Origin: Prevotella sp. E15-22
GTDB taxonomy: Bacteria; Bacteroidota; Bacteroidia; Bacteroidales; Bacteroidaceae
Length of the DNA: 64,000 nucleotides
NCBI RefSeq assembly: GCF_023204875.1
Contig: NZ_CP096247.1
Coordinates: forward strand, 2,418,001 to 2,482,000
Reading direction: 5' to 3'
Below the pieces are notes generated by a model. It worked only from the letters and a program-made list of their open reading frames with translations, was not told the DNA's origin and made no database searches. Of this stretch, positions 8,134-17,831 are shown one piece after another. Numbering within the stretch: the first letter of the stretch is position 1; the number at the start of each line of letters is the position of its first letter. Made by a program: the position numbers and the translations under genes.

Positions 8134-8141
8134 TTCCTTTG
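8134..8141 (+). promoter_or_regulatory. -7-like box of transfer operon 1
   Basis: TTCCTTTG followed by CA, 50 bases before the ATG at 8184. It deviates from TAnnTTTG in its second base. No TTTG lies 19-21 bases upstream, as expected of an activator-dependent promoter. Confidence 0.5.
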
Positions 8142-8183
8142 CACTCGCAAATTTTAAGTCGAACCAAAAATTCAAGTATCAAA

Positions 8184-8633
8184 ATGAGTGCATTTGCCAT
8201 ATTCGTATTAGTTCTGACAGTCATCTATGTCATCTACTATTCCGCAATCATCATGCAGGATTTGTACGCGAAGAAAGATGCTCCTAAGACAGAAGAGGAA
8301 GACTTTGATGTCAGTCAGATGCAGAATCAGGAAGAACCTATTAGCATTACTGAAGATGCTAATGGATTCCATCTTAATGGTGATACCACTGAAGAACAGG
8401 AAGAACCATCGTCCGTCACTTGGATTGAAAATGATGACGATGCCAACAAGTACCAGGAAAGGATTAAGAAGGAACATACCAGTGTCGAGGAAGAATGCCA
8501 GCGTTTGCAGGATTCAATGGAAGACGTGGATGTTGACAGCACAGGTGAAACTGAGGCTGATGTTATGGTGAACATGCTGCTTAACCAGAAGCCTGGTGGT
8601 CCAAAAATCTTCTATTCAAGGGATAACGTATGA
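8184..8633 (+). CDS. small acidic membrane-anchored protein heading transfer operon 1
   Basis: 149 residues: an N-terminal membrane helix (AFAIFVLVLTVIYVIYYSAI), then a strongly acidic cytoplasmic tail rich in Asp and Glu (EEEDFDVSQ, NDDDANKYQERI, MEDVDVDS) and a short basic C-terminus. I do not recognise the family. Its position before the pilin genes suggests an accessory role in assembling the secretion channel. The start at 8184 places the helix at the N-terminus; the frame is open further upstream but only into the promoter region. It overlaps the next gene by four bases (ATGA). Confidence 0.7.
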   Translation: MSAFAIFVLVLTVIYVIYYSAIIMQDLYAKKDAPKTEEEDFDVSQMQNQEEPISITEDANGFHLNGDTTEEQEEPSSVTWIENDDDANKYQERIKKEHTSVEEECQRLQDSMEDVDVDSTGETEADVMVNMLLNQKPGGPKIFYSRDNV

Positions 8634-8983
8634 AAACAGGTTTGGGTGTAACACATAAGATTGTCGGTTTTTGTTCGGCTGGCATCCTGCTTTTCCAGCC
8701 AATGTTAGCATCTGCCAAATGCGGAGGTGTTGACTACAGCTGGGGAGCGGATGCTCTGGCGAATGCGCATGACTATACAGTTACAATGATGCTATATGTG
8801 GTCTATCTCTCCTATGCCATCGCTGCTATCGTTGCCATCATTGGTGCATTGCAGATTTATTTCAAGATGACAACTGGAGAAGGTGACATCACTAAGAGCA
8901 TTATGATGCTCGTCGGAGCTTGCCTGTTCATGATTGGAGCATTCATCTTATTCCCAGCCTTCTTCGGATATAATATCATTTAG
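8630..8983 (+). CDS. DUF4134 (TraE/VirB2-like) pilin subunit 1
   Basis: 117 residues. A signal peptide ends near LASAKC, then two hydrophobic helices (MMLYVVYLSYAIAAIVAIIG and IMMLVGACLFMIGAFILFP) separated by a short charged loop. This is the DUF4134 pattern of Bacteroides TraE proteins, which occupy the VirB2 pilin position. A related protein follows at 9104, and a third with an extended tail lies at 48648. It is coupled to the preceding gene by ATGA. Confidence 0.8.
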   Translation: MKTGLGVTHKIVGFCSAGILLFQPMLASAKCGGVDYSWGADALANAHDYTVTMMLYVVYLSYAIAAIVAIIGALQIYFKMTTGEGDITKSIMMLVGACLFMIGAFILFPAFFGYNII

Positions 8984-9030
8984 GATAACGAACACGATAA
9001 CAAACAGGATAACAAATAACAGGATAACGA
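8984..9030 (+). repeat. four spaced GATAACRA repeats between pilin genes
   Basis: GATAACGA (8984), GATAACAA (8996 and 9008) and GATAACGA (9023), spaced 12, 12 and 15 bases. The same GGATAACAAA sequence precedes the primase start at 43291, where it looks like a translation-initiation leader. The repeats may therefore be duplicated leaders or a protein/RNA-binding array. Confidence 0.5.
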
Positions 9031-9103
9031 AAAATCTCAAATGGCCAAGAGAGAAGAATCGTGTGAATAGTAATTAACAAAATCTGTAAAACGTAAGAAA
9101 GAA

Positions 9104-9460
9104 ATGAAGAAAATTAAAAAGTTTGCTAAGAATCTCTTCAGTGCCAATCGCATGAAGATGCTCGCCATGATGCTTCTTTGCGGTACTGCCGTAACCTTTG
9201 CGCAGAACGCAGCTGGTGACTACACCGCAGGAACCAATGCTCTCTCCACCGTCACGGAGGAGATTGCGAAGTATGTTCCTTATGTAGTGAAGCTGTGCTA
9301 TGCCATCGCCGGTGTAGTTGCCGTTGTCGGTGCGATCTCCGTGTACATCGCCATGAACAACGAGGAGCAGGACGTCAAGAAGAAGATTATGATGGTTGTC
9401 GGTGCTTGCATCTTCCTCGTTGCAGCTGCACAGGCTCTGCCTCTCTTCTTCGGTCTCTAA
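9104..9460 (+). CDS. DUF4134 (TraE/VirB2-like) pilin subunit 2
   Basis: 118 residues. A long basic signal region (MKKIKKFAKNLF, then MLAMMLLCGTAVTFAQ) is predicted to be cleaved after FAQ. Two hydrophobic helices follow (VVKLCYAIAGVVAVVGAISV and IMMVVGACIFLVAAAQALP) around a charged loop NNEEQDVKK. It is closer to canonical TraE than the first copy and is the best candidate for the major pilin. The DUF4133 gene follows 27 bases later. Confidence 0.85.
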   Translation: MKKIKKFAKNLFSANRMKMLAMMLLCGTAVTFAQNAAGDYTAGTNALSTVTEEIAKYVPYVVKLCYAIAGVVAVVGAISVYIAMNNEEQDVKKKIMMVVGACIFLVAAAQALPLFFGL

Positions 9461-9486
9461 ACCATATTCAAGCGTAGATACACACT

Positions 9487-9789
9487 ATGGCAGCAGGAAC
9501 AGAACACAACGAATATGTCAGTTACCCAATGTTCAAGGGACTTCAGAAGCCTCTGGAGTTCATGGGCATCCAAGGGCGTTACATCACATGGGCAGCTTGC
9601 GCTGTTGGCGGTGCCATTCTTGGCTTCATCATTGCCTACTGCATCTTTGGATTCGTTGTTGGTCTGATTGTTCTTGCTGTTTCTCTCTGCACTGGTGCCG
9701 GACTTATCTTCTTCAAACAGAAGAAAGGTCTGCACACAAAGAAAGAAGACCACGGTGTGTTTATCTACGCTTGTTCACGAAGAATGTAA
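9487..9789 (+). CDS. DUF4133 (TraF/VirB3-like) protein
   Basis: 100 residues with the family pattern: a short cytoplasmic start (YPMFKGLQKPLEFMGIQGRY), two adjacent membrane helices (about 37-55 and 58-78) and a basic C-terminus with a KKEDHGVFIY segment. Bacteroides TraF occupies the VirB3 position and precedes the VirB4 ATPase, as here. A strong intergenic hairpin lies between it and the VirB4 gene. Confidence 0.85.
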   Translation: MAAGTEHNEYVSYPMFKGLQKPLEFMGIQGRYITWAACAVGGAILGFIIAYCIFGFVVGLIVLAVSLCTGAGLIFFKQKKGLHTKKEDHGVFIYACSRRM

Positions 9790-9844
9790 TTTTCATCGAG
9801 TGTAGTTTATGAGCAAGTGTATTGAAATCTGAATAAATGTAATC

Positions 9845-9878
9845 GGTAGGCTTGCCCCTTCGACAGGGTGAGTCTGCC
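9845..9878 (+). repeat. 13-bp hairpin before the VirB4 gene
   Basis: GGTAGGCTTGCCC pairs along its whole length (with G-U pairs) with GGGTGAGTCTGCC around loop CTTCGACA. It is followed by TTAATTTGG, too weak a U-run for full termination. It may attenuate or process the message so that pilin genes are expressed above the downstream channel genes. Confidence 0.5.
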
Positions 9879-9895
9879 TTAATTTGGAGATAAGA

Positions 9896-12613
9896 ATGAT
9901 TCTATATGTCATCATAGCATTTACCGCGATACTCATAGGCATGGCCATCTCTGTCTATGCCTTTGGAACTGGTGGTAAGCGCAAGAAGATATTCCAGGAC
10001 ATCTACTTCTCCATCGAGGATGTAGATGGTATTGGTGTTCTCTACACGAAAACTGGTGAATATTCAGCTATAATCAAGATCGAGAATCCCGTTCAAAAGT
10101 ACTCAGCCAATATAGACAGTTACTATGAGTTCACTCATTTGCTTACTGCTATTGCACAGACGCTGGGAGAAGGTTATGCCATTCACAAGCAGGATGTGTT
10201 TGTCAGGAAACAGTTCAAAGATGAGACCTCTGACAATCATGAGTTCCTTTCTGAAAGCTATTTCCGATACTTTACTGGCCGTACCTATACAGACAGCCAG
10301 ACCTATCTGATTATCACTCAGGAGAACAAAAAGAGCCGTCTATTGTCCTTTGACAGCAAGAAATGGCGAGATTTCCTTGTAAAAATCCGCAAGGTTAAAG
10401 ACCTCCTGAAGGACAGCGGTGTAGATTCCACCTATTTGGGTGGTGAAGAAGCTCGTCTTTATGTTGACCGCTATTTCTCTATGAACTTTAACGACAAGAT
10501 TGTGTCGATGACCAACTTCAAGGTCGATGACGAGACCATTTCCATGGGCGATCGTCGATGCAAGGTGTATAGCCTTGTTGACGTGGACTGCATCAACATC
10601 CCTTCGATTGTCAGGCCGTTCACCAATATTGAAGTGAATAACGTTGCTATGCCTGTCGATCTTGTGTCTTTGGTTGACAGCATCCCTTCAGCAGACGTGG
10701 TTGTCTATAACCAAATGTTCTTCATGCCAAATCAAAAACGTGAACTGGCTTTGTTGGACAAAAAGAAGAACCGCCATTCCAGTATGCCCAATCCAAGTAA
10801 TCTGATTGCTGTTGAGGACATCAAGAAGGTTCAGGATGTTATAGCAAGAGAGAACAAACAGCTTGTATATACCCATTTCAATTTGATTGTAGGTGTCCCC
10901 AAGGATGCCGACATTCAAAAATGTACAAACCATCTGGAGAATGCTTTTGGTCGCCTTGGTATTCATATCAGCAAACGAGCCTATAACCAGCTGGAGCTGT
11001 TCGTTAACTCCTTCCCCGGCAACTGTTATGGAATGAACCAGGACTATGACCGTTTCCTCACTTTGAGCGACGCTGCTGCTTGTCTGATGTACAAGGAGCA
11101 TATTCAGCACAGTGAGGACACACCTCTCAAAATCTACTATACGGACAGGCAAGGTGTGCCTGTAGCCATTGACATTAGTGGAAAGGAAGGCAAAAACAAG
11201 ATTACGGATAACTCCAACTTTTTCTGCCTTGGCCCATCTGGTAGCGGTAAATCCTTCCACATGAATAGCGTAGTCCGTCAGATGTGGGAGCAGAATACCG
11301 ATGTTGTCATGGTTGATACAGGTAACTCTTACGAGGGCCTATGTGAATATGTAGGCGGTAAGTATATCAGCTATACAGAAGAACATCCCATCACCATGAA
11401 TCCATTCCGCATCAAGCGTGAGGAGCTGAACGTGGAAAAGACAGGATTCCTGAAGAACCTTATCATGCTGATATGGAAAGGTACGCAGGGAACTGTCACT
11501 AAGACGGAGGAAAGACTTATTGAGCAAGTCATCACAGAATACTATGATGTCTATTTTAACGGCTTCAATGGCTTTACTCCACCCCAACGCGAAGACTTGC
11601 GGAAAGGATTGCTCATTGATGACCGAAACAAGAATGTCAACAGTAGGGAAACAGAAAATGAGCGTATGGCACGTATTGAGGCACAGATTGATGAGATAGA
11701 AAGTCGCAGGAAACAACTTCCTGTAACCGAACTGTCATTCAATTCCTTCTATGAGTTCAGTGTGCAGCGTATTCCCGACATCTGTCAGGAAAACCAGATT
11801 CAGGGCATCGACATCAGTACCTATCGCTATATGATGAAGGACTTCTACCGAGGTGGCAATCACGATAAGACCCTGAATGAAGACCTGGATTCCACACTGT
11901 TTGATGAGACATTCATTGTCTTTGAGATTGACTCTATCAAGGATGATCCGCTGCTTTTCCCATTGGTAACGCTTATTATTATGGATGTATTCATCCAGAA
12001 AATGCGTATCAAGAAGAACCGTAAGGTGCTTGTCATTGAAGAAGCATGGAAAGCTATTGCCAGCCCTATGATGGCAGAATACATAAAGTACCTCTACAAG
12101 ACAGCCCGTAAGTTCTGGGCAAGTGTCGGCGTGGTAACACAGGAAATTCAGGATATTGTTGGCAGTCCCATTGTGAAGGAGGCCATCATCAATAACTCCG
12201 ATGTGGTGATGCTGCTTGACCAGAGTAAGTTCCGTGAGAGATTTGATGAAATCAAGGCTATCCTTGGTTTGACTGATGTTGACTGCAAGAAGATTTTCAC
12301 CATCAACCGACTGGAAAACAAGGAAGGACGAAGTTTCTTCCGTGAAGTCTTCATAAGACGTGGAAGTGTTGGAGCTGTCTATGGAGTCGAAGAACCCCAT
12401 GAGTGCTACATGACTTACACCACTGAGCGAGCTGAGAAGGAAGCTTTGAAGCTCTACAAGAGAGAACTGAAATGTAACCATCAGCAAGCAATCGAGGCAT
12501 ATTGCCGTGATTGGGATCGTTCTGGTATCAGTAAATCTCTGCCTTTTGCCCAAAAGGTAAATCAAGCAGGGCATGTATTGAACTTAAAACCAATTGAAAA
12601 GCGTTATACATGA
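9896..12613 (+). CDS. traG: VirB4-type ATPase TraG of the conjugation system
   Basis: 905 residues, the usual size for Bacteroides TraG (VirB4 homologue), which powers pilus assembly and substrate transfer at the inner membrane. One N-terminal membrane helix (MILYVIIAFTAILIGMAISV) is followed by the VirB4 N-domain. Walker A is GPSGSGKSFHMN near residue 447, Walker B is VLVIEEAWKAI near residue 712, and a VVTQEIQD motif follows. ATG at 9896 is preferred; a TTG 12 bases upstream is in frame. Its stop overlaps the next ATG by four bases. The pilin, VirB3 and VirB4 order matches CTnDOT. Confidence 0.92.
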   Translation: MILYVIIAFTAILIGMAISVYAFGTGGKRKKIFQDIYFSIEDVDGIGVLYTKTGEYSAIIKIENPVQKYSANIDSYYEFTHLLTAIAQTLGEGYAIHKQDVFVRKQFKDETSDNHEFLSESYFRYFTGRTYTDSQTYLIITQENKKSRLLSFDSKKWRDFLVKIRKVKDLLKDSGVDSTYLGGEEARLYVDRYFSMNFNDKIVSMTNFKVDDETISMGDRRCKVYSLVDVDCINIPSIVRPFTNIEVNNVAMPVDLVSLVDSIPSADVVVYNQMFFMPNQKRELALLDKKKNRHSSMPNPSNLIAVEDIKKVQDVIARENKQLVYTHFNLIVGVPKDADIQKCTNHLENAFGRLGIHISKRAYNQLELFVNSFPGNCYGMNQDYDRFLTLSDAAACLMYKEHIQHSEDTPLKIYYTDRQGVPVAIDISGKEGKNKITDNSNFFCLGPSGSGKSFHMNSVVRQMWEQNTDVVMVDTGNSYEGLCEYVGGKYISYTEEHPITMNPFRIKREELNVEKTGFLKNLIMLIWKGTQGTVTKTEERLIEQVITEYYDVYFNGFNGFTPPQREDLRKGLLIDDRNKNVNSRETENERMARIEAQIDEIESRRKQLPVTELSFNSFYEFSVQRIPDICQENQIQGIDISTYRYMMKDFYRGGNHDKTLNEDLDSTLFDETFIVFEIDSIKDDPLLFPLVTLIIMDVFIQKMRIKKNRKVLVIEEAWKAIASPMMAEYIKYLYKTARKFWASVGVVTQEIQDIVGSPIVKEAIINNSDVVMLLDQSKFRERFDEIKAILGLTDVDCKKIFTINRLENKEGRSFFREVFIRRGSVGAVYGVEEPHECYMTYTTERAEKEALKLYKRELKCNHQQAIEAYCRDWDRSGISKSLPFAQKVNQAGHVLNLKPIEKRYT

Positions 12614-15159
12614 AAAAATGTCTGCTTATAATTTCTCTTATCATCTGTGCCCTGACAACAGCCAAGGCACAGTACTACAGTGTCAACTTTGATAAGGAAA
12701 CTGTAGCCAAGATGGTAGCATCCTTCAATACCGAAGCTGCCACAGAGATGTATTATGCAGACCAGATAGCCAAAATTCGAGAGCATTATCAGGCTGCAGA
12801 GGTAGCTGCTGCTGGTATCTTCACGAGTAAGTTCCTTGACCGCAAGGCTTTGACAGACCTTGGACTTTGGACAAGCAGCACAGAGAACTATTACTATCGA
12901 CGTATTTATCACATGGTTTCGGCTAAGATTATGCCGAAGATTTGGACTGTTGCCGGAATGATGCTCAAAAGTCCCCAAAATGCCTTATATTGGGGTTCCT
13001 ACCTCTATAAGGTTTGTGATGAGACGAAGAATCTGTGCTATCAGTTTGAGTCTATTGTCACCAATAGCAGTCTAAGTTTCAGGGATATTGCATTTCTTGA
13101 AATCAACGAGCAGCTTAGGGACATCCTGAAGCTTTCAGAGCTTGGCGATGTGGATTGGAAAGCCATTTTGGATAATATCGGCAATATACCTTCAAATTTC
13201 AGCAAGGAAAGTCTTCAGGAAGATCTTGACAACCTCTATGCTATGGGCGTTAACATTGCCACAGCTGGAGCAAACAATCTTATCAACTCCATACTGGCGA
13301 ATAGTAACTTTAGTGGCACTATCATGGATAAAACAGCCAGTGTCATAGAGGTTGCTGACAACGTATATAACCTGTATGAGAACATTACGACCAATACAGG
13401 TGGTACTTTGCTTAATATGATTGGTGGCCAGGATGCAGTAGCAAACCTATTCAATCTCTCCAATTATAATGCTACGGCATGGTTAACAGACTATGCCCGT
13501 GAGGGAATGGGACAATATTATACCCAGCGTTGGTATATTTATCGTGTGGATAGAGGAAGTGTTAATCTATGCGACTACTACCCACCTACCGATGACAATA
13601 GCATCCTTTATGGAGATCATTGGTATCGTATTGATACCAGAGACCCTGACTTCTATCCAAACAGCAGCCAAAGAGAAGCCGCCTTGCAGAACTCCGAGAA
13701 TCATGCTGGATGGAGTCGTAACCGAGTCCAACAGCTTAACAACAGCAATGACGGCTTCTATTACTATATCAACTATTGGAGCAGTGCCTATATTCTGAGC
13801 AAGAGCCGAAGCGGACAATATGCCAAGGCTTATGCCTACGAGATTCATGTCACAAAGTCTTGGAATAACACAGAAATCAAATATGAGGATGTCTTTGACT
13901 CCTATACGATGGATCTGGCTTCTTTCAAGGCTGGTCTGAATGCTCGTCTGGCTGACTATAATGACAACGAAGAAGGTTTCACCTACTACATCGGTTCAGA
14001 TTCAAAGAAATACTATCAGGCAACCGATGCCCAGAAGATTGCAGGTTGCGAAACTGCCACTATCAGCGTGACCTGCCATGATGGAGCTAAACTTGGAGAG
14101 GGGTCAACCCAATACAAATGCAGCAGTTGTGGTGGTTCTGTAAGTAACCACACAAAACAATGTGCCATGTCCACCTCCATCACAGAATCTGGATTTGACA
14201 CTTCTGAACTGGATGGAAAAATCAGCGAGGCAGAGAGTAAGATTGCCATGCTTCAGTCTCAGATAGCTGCATTGGAAGCTCAAAATGCAGACTTAATCAA
14301 GAAGATTGCCAATGCAAGTATCAATGATGCCGCCACCTATAGGCAGCAATATAATGCCAACAAGAATCAGATTGCCTCTCTTACATCAGAAAAGAGTAAT
14401 TGGGAAAGCCTTTTGGCTCAGTACAATCAAGCCAAACAGGAGGCTATCAACAGTGAGTCTGCCCAAACAGATGACTATTATCGAATACCAGCCATCATGC
14501 AGGACTATAAGACAGCTTATAATCTTACATGGAATGGCAGTGGTTCCTGGGAGGGTAACACTTTCGTCCGTACTGCTACCATGCCAAACGTCAATGGAGT
14601 TATCACCTTCAGGGCAACAGTCTCGATAGCTCGTGGCCCGAAATATTTCCTTGGTATCAAGATACACCGTGCCATCGTACAGATAGCATGGACACTTACT
14701 ACTGATTACAGCGATACACAAGTTGTAGCCGTCCTTGACCTCGATCCGCAGAAGAGCGATGCGGAAAAAGCAGCTGAAGTAAATGCTAAGATTGCAGAGA
14801 TTGCCCGTGAATATCCCAACTGTGATACGTCTGTGGAATACGCAAAGACAGAACCTGCAGAGGCTGACGATACGGATGACACTTACCATCTTCTTTGGTC
14901 AAGCGACCGTCTGGAGATTGCGCGAGACATCGACACTCGCCTGACAAAGATATATGCAGACCTTGTTTCGTTGGAGAAAATGATGCATTACAAGCATTCC
15001 ATCATTGACATATTGAGGACTATAGCACCATACATCAATGATGAACAAGGCCGCCGACTTACTCTTGTAGAGCAATGCAGGAAGCGTTGGCTCAGACATG
15101 CTGCCAATAGTAGCCATTCAGATAGTTATAACGGAAAATACGATGATGAAGATGAATAG
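12610..15159 (+). CDS. large secreted conjugation protein with RW tail
   Basis: 849 residues. Signal peptide MKKCLLIISLIICALTTAKA, then a large periplasmic or surface protein. A Cys cluster (KCSSCGG..KQCA) lies near residues 500-518. A clear coiled coil follows at about 535-620 (KISEAESKIAMLQSQIAALE). The C-terminus carries LVEQCRKRWLRHA, the motif shared with four smaller secreted proteins of this element (15143, 15906, 45322, 46055). I do not recognise a named family beyond this; it occupies the traH/traI position. Likely an extracytoplasmic component of the mating channel or an adhesin. It overlaps both neighbours. Confidence 0.75.
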   Translation: MKKCLLIISLIICALTTAKAQYYSVNFDKETVAKMVASFNTEAATEMYYADQIAKIREHYQAAEVAAAGIFTSKFLDRKALTDLGLWTSSTENYYYRRIYHMVSAKIMPKIWTVAGMMLKSPQNALYWGSYLYKVCDETKNLCYQFESIVTNSSLSFRDIAFLEINEQLRDILKLSELGDVDWKAILDNIGNIPSNFSKESLQEDLDNLYAMGVNIATAGANNLINSILANSNFSGTIMDKTASVIEVADNVYNLYENITTNTGGTLLNMIGGQDAVANLFNLSNYNATAWLTDYAREGMGQYYTQRWYIYRVDRGSVNLCDYYPPTDDNSILYGDHWYRIDTRDPDFYPNSSQREAALQNSENHAGWSRNRVQQLNNSNDGFYYYINYWSSAYILSKSRSGQYAKAYAYEIHVTKSWNNTEIKYEDVFDSYTMDLASFKAGLNARLADYNDNEEGFTYYIGSDSKKYYQATDAQKIAGCETATISVTCHDGAKLGEGSTQYKCSSCGGSVSNHTKQCAMSTSITESGFDTSELDGKISEAESKIAMLQSQIAALEAQNADLIKKIANASINDAATYRQQYNANKNQIASLTSEKSNWESLLAQYNQAKQEAINSESAQTDDYYRIPAIMQDYKTAYNLTWNGSGSWEGNTFVRTATMPNVNGVITFRATVSIARGPKYFLGIKIHRAIVQIAWTLTTDYSDTQVVAVLDLDPQKSDAEKAAEVNAKIAEIAREYPNCDTSVEYAKTEPAEADDTDDTYHLLWSSDRLEIARDIDTRLTKIYADLVSLEKMMHYKHSIIDILRTIAPYINDEQGRRLTLVEQCRKRWLRHAANSSHSDSYNGKYDDEDE

Positions 15160-15877
15160 AATAATTATCATAGCTATTACGCTCTTGTCACTGTTTCCTA
15201 CCATTTCGAGAGCACAGTTCGGTTTCGATATACCATCCGTCGAAGCCTATATCTATGACCATAAGGAACAGCGTAGTCTTCTGCTTGTCCGTTCTACCCT
15301 CGAAGCAAGCAACAAACTGCTGCATGACTATTCAAGTGACGCAAATATCGGCTATAAAGACATCAATGCCCAGCTCGACAGATATACTCGTGCCTTTGAT
15401 GTCATAGACATATTATATCAGACCTTGCGAACAAGTCTCAATGTCTATAACACTTATGAGACAGTTAGTGACCGTATTGGTGATTATAAGGACATGCTTG
15501 AAGATTTCAACAAGAAATGTCTGGAGCGAGGAAACATTGTCAGTACCGATACGCTTATCATCACCATCAATGCCAGAGCCTTGGCAAAGATTGCTGATGA
15601 AGGTGACAATTTATATAAGTCTGTGAGTGATTTGGTTCTCTATGCCACAGGTGCTGCTGCCTGTTCTACGTCTGACTTAATCTTAGTACTGAGTAGCATA
15701 AACCAATCTCTCGACAACATAAAAAAGCACCTGAACAAAGCCTACTTCGACACATGGAAATACATCCAGGTTCGTATAGGATATTGGAAACGTCAGGTGT
15801 ATCGTGCTAAGACAAAACAGGAGATTATCGAAGGTGCTTTTGGAAGATGGAAAGGAGCTGGCTACCTCGGATATTAG
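15143..15877 (+). CDS. secreted conjugation protein, RW-tail family
   Basis: About 244 residues with signal peptide MKMNRIIIIAITLLSLFPTI, cleaved near SRAQ. The mature part is mainly helical and ends EGAFGRWKGAGYLGY, the RW tail found in its neighbours. It resembles TraI/DUF4141-type periplasmic helical proteins that occupy the VirB5 region. ATGs at 15143, 15146 and 15152 are all possible; the first overlaps the preceding stop by 17 bases. Probably a pilus-tip or periplasmic scaffold component, by position only. Confidence 0.7.
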   Translation: MMKMNRIIIIAITLLSLFPTISRAQFGFDIPSVEAYIYDHKEQRSLLLVRSTLEASNKLLHDYSSDANIGYKDINAQLDRYTRAFDVIDILYQTLRTSLNVYNTYETVSDRIGDYKDMLEDFNKKCLERGNIVSTDTLIITINARALAKIADEGDNLYKSVSDLVLYATGAAACSTSDLILVLSSINQSLDNIKKHLNKAYFDTWKYIQVRIGYWKRQVYRAKTKQEIIEGAFGRWKGAGYLGY

Positions 15878-15905
15878 TTCATAACAGATATTAAATCATC
15901 ACTTT

Positions 15906-16679
15906 ATGAGAAAATACATAATCTATTTGAAATCAATGACATTCTTACTTGGATTGACAGTAACAATTCAAGTAAAAGCACAGTCTTATGTGACCTACAA
16001 TCACGATGAAACCAAGATGAACCAGATAACGGTTCAGGAGATTGGAGCAGGATGCCTTACTCCCGATTTGTACTATTGGACATTTCACAACAGTTACCGA
16101 AACTCAGCTGCATCGAAAAACAAACTGACCTATCGCGCATTGGCAGGAGTCTCTGCCTATCCACAGGTAGAAGATGCGGACTCCATAGAGGCTGCATTAA
16201 CTAAACGTGCAGAGATTGAAGCCTTGAATATAGCAGACCGCCAGATTGACATTGCCTGGTTAGCTGAAGGGTCAAAGATAACTGATAAGCTAAACGCTTT
16301 CCAGACCAATATCAACCGTATTGTCAGTGCTGGCGGTTCTATTCATGACAAAGACAGATGGAATGACTACTACCATATCTTTCAATGTGCCATCAAAGCT
16401 ACTCAGGATGCTTATATGCCCAATGCACAGCGAAAGAAAGAGTATCTTGCCATCTATGCAGACATAACCAAACAGAATGAAACGCTGATAGCCTATCTTG
16501 TTCAACTCAACAAGAAAGCGAAAACAGCAAATCTTCTTTCTGCAACATATAACAAGCCAGACCATCGTGCAGCTATTGCTTCGGCAGCTCACAATCGTTG
16601 GAGGGATGCCGGATGGGGAAATAATAGAGGCAACTCCAATAGCGGTTCAAATACTAACGGCATAATTATCCAAGAATAA
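15906..16679 (+). CDS. secreted conjugation protein, RW-tail family
   Basis: 257 residues: signal peptide ending QVKAQ, helical mature region and, near the end, SAAHNRWRDAGWGNN followed by a Gly/Asn/Ser-rich tail (NNRGNSNSGSNTNG). It shares the RW-tail pattern with the preceding gene and is followed two bases later by traJ. Likely a periplasmic T4SS component; exact role unknown. Confidence 0.7.
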   Translation: MRKYIIYLKSMTFLLGLTVTIQVKAQSYVTYNHDETKMNQITVQEIGAGCLTPDLYYWTFHNSYRNSAASKNKLTYRALAGVSAYPQVEDADSIEAALTKRAEIEALNIADRQIDIAWLAEGSKITDKLNAFQTNINRIVSAGGSIHDKDRWNDYYHIFQCAIKATQDAYMPNAQRKKEYLAIYADITKQNETLIAYLVQLNKKAKTANLLSATYNKPDHRAAIASAAHNRWRDAGWGNNRGNSNSGSNTNGIIIQE

Positions 16680-16680
16680 T

Positions 16681-17811
16681 ATGGCAGACACGAATATCCT
16701 TTCAGACTTTGGCATCAACATCCTTGAAGAGGAGATTGATGATGTTATCTTCCAGACCAACGAGTTCCTTTGTGATGCTACCTTCACAGGTTCACAAGGG
16801 CCTTTCTGGTGGATATTGCAGATGTGTATGGCTCTTGCAGCACTCTTCTCCATCATTGTAGCAGCAGGAATGGCTTACAAGATGATGGTGAAACATGAAC
16901 CGCTTGACATCATGAAGCTGTTCAAGCCGCTTGTTGTCAGCATTATCCTATGCTGGTGGTACCCACCTGCAGATACTGGCATGACAAATAGCGGCAGCAG
17001 CTGGTGCGTTCTGGACTTCCTTTCCTACATTCCAAACTGCATTGGCTCTTATACGCATGACCTCTACGAGGCAGAATCCACTCAGATTGAGGATAAGTTT
17101 GCGGAAGTCCAGGAACTCATCTATACAAGAGATACTATGTACACAGCTCTACAAGCACAGGCTGATGTGGCTCATACAGGAACTTCTGACCCCAATCTTA
17201 TTGAAAGTACAATGGAACAGGCTGGTGTCGATGAAGTGACGAACATGGAACAGGATGCTTCAAAACTATGGTTCACGTCTCTTACGGCTGGAGCTGTCGT
17301 AGGTATCGATAAGATTATCATGTTGATTGCCCTGATAGTTTTCCGTATCGGTTGGTGGGCTACCATCTATTGCCAACAGATTCTTTTAGGTATGCTGACG
17401 ATATTCGGGCCTATCCAATGGGCTTTCTCGCTACTCCCGAAATGGGAAGGAGCTTGGGCGAAATGGCTTATACGCTATCTCACTGTCCATTTCTACGGAG
17501 CTTGTCTATACTTCGTCGGCTTCTATGTGCTGTTGCTCTTTGACATTGTTCTCTGTATTCAGGTTGAAAACCTTGAAGCCATTACGCAGAGTGAGCAGAC
17601 AATGGCAGCATACCTTCAGAACTCCTTCTTCTCAGCAGGTTATCTGATGGCAGCAAGCATCGTTGCACTCAAATGCCTGAACCTTGTTCCAGACCTTGCA
17701 GCATGGATGATTCCTGAAGGTGATACGGCATTCTCTACCCGTAACTTCGGTGAAGGTGTAGCACAGCAAGCAAAGGTATCTACACAAGGTATGATTAGCA
17801 GAGTATTATAA
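16681..17811 (+). CDS. traJ: TraJ, VirB6-like inner-membrane channel protein
   Basis: 376 residues. Conserved TraJ features include the N-terminal helix (DDVIFQTNEFLCDAT), several membrane segments (about 50-75, 85-100, 205-250, 270-300 and 320-345) and motifs GPIQWAFSLLPKWEGAWAKW and LVPDLAAWMIPEG. TraJ is a polytopic inner-membrane protein in the VirB6 position. Synteny with traK, the TraL-like gene and traM downstream supports the call. Confidence 0.9.
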   Translation: MADTNILSDFGINILEEEIDDVIFQTNEFLCDATFTGSQGPFWWILQMCMALAALFSIIVAAGMAYKMMVKHEPLDIMKLFKPLVVSIILCWWYPPADTGMTNSGSSWCVLDFLSYIPNCIGSYTHDLYEAESTQIEDKFAEVQELIYTRDTMYTALQAQADVAHTGTSDPNLIESTMEQAGVDEVTNMEQDASKLWFTSLTAGAVVGIDKIIMLIALIVFRIGWWATIYCQQILLGMLTIFGPIQWAFSLLPKWEGAWAKWLIRYLTVHFYGACLYFVGFYVLLLFDIVLCIQVENLEAITQSEQTMAAYLQNSFFSAGYLMAASIVALKCLNLVPDLAAWMIPEGDTAFSTRNFGEGVAQQAKVSTQGMISRVL

Positions 17812-17831
17812 ATTATCGAAATAGTAAAACT

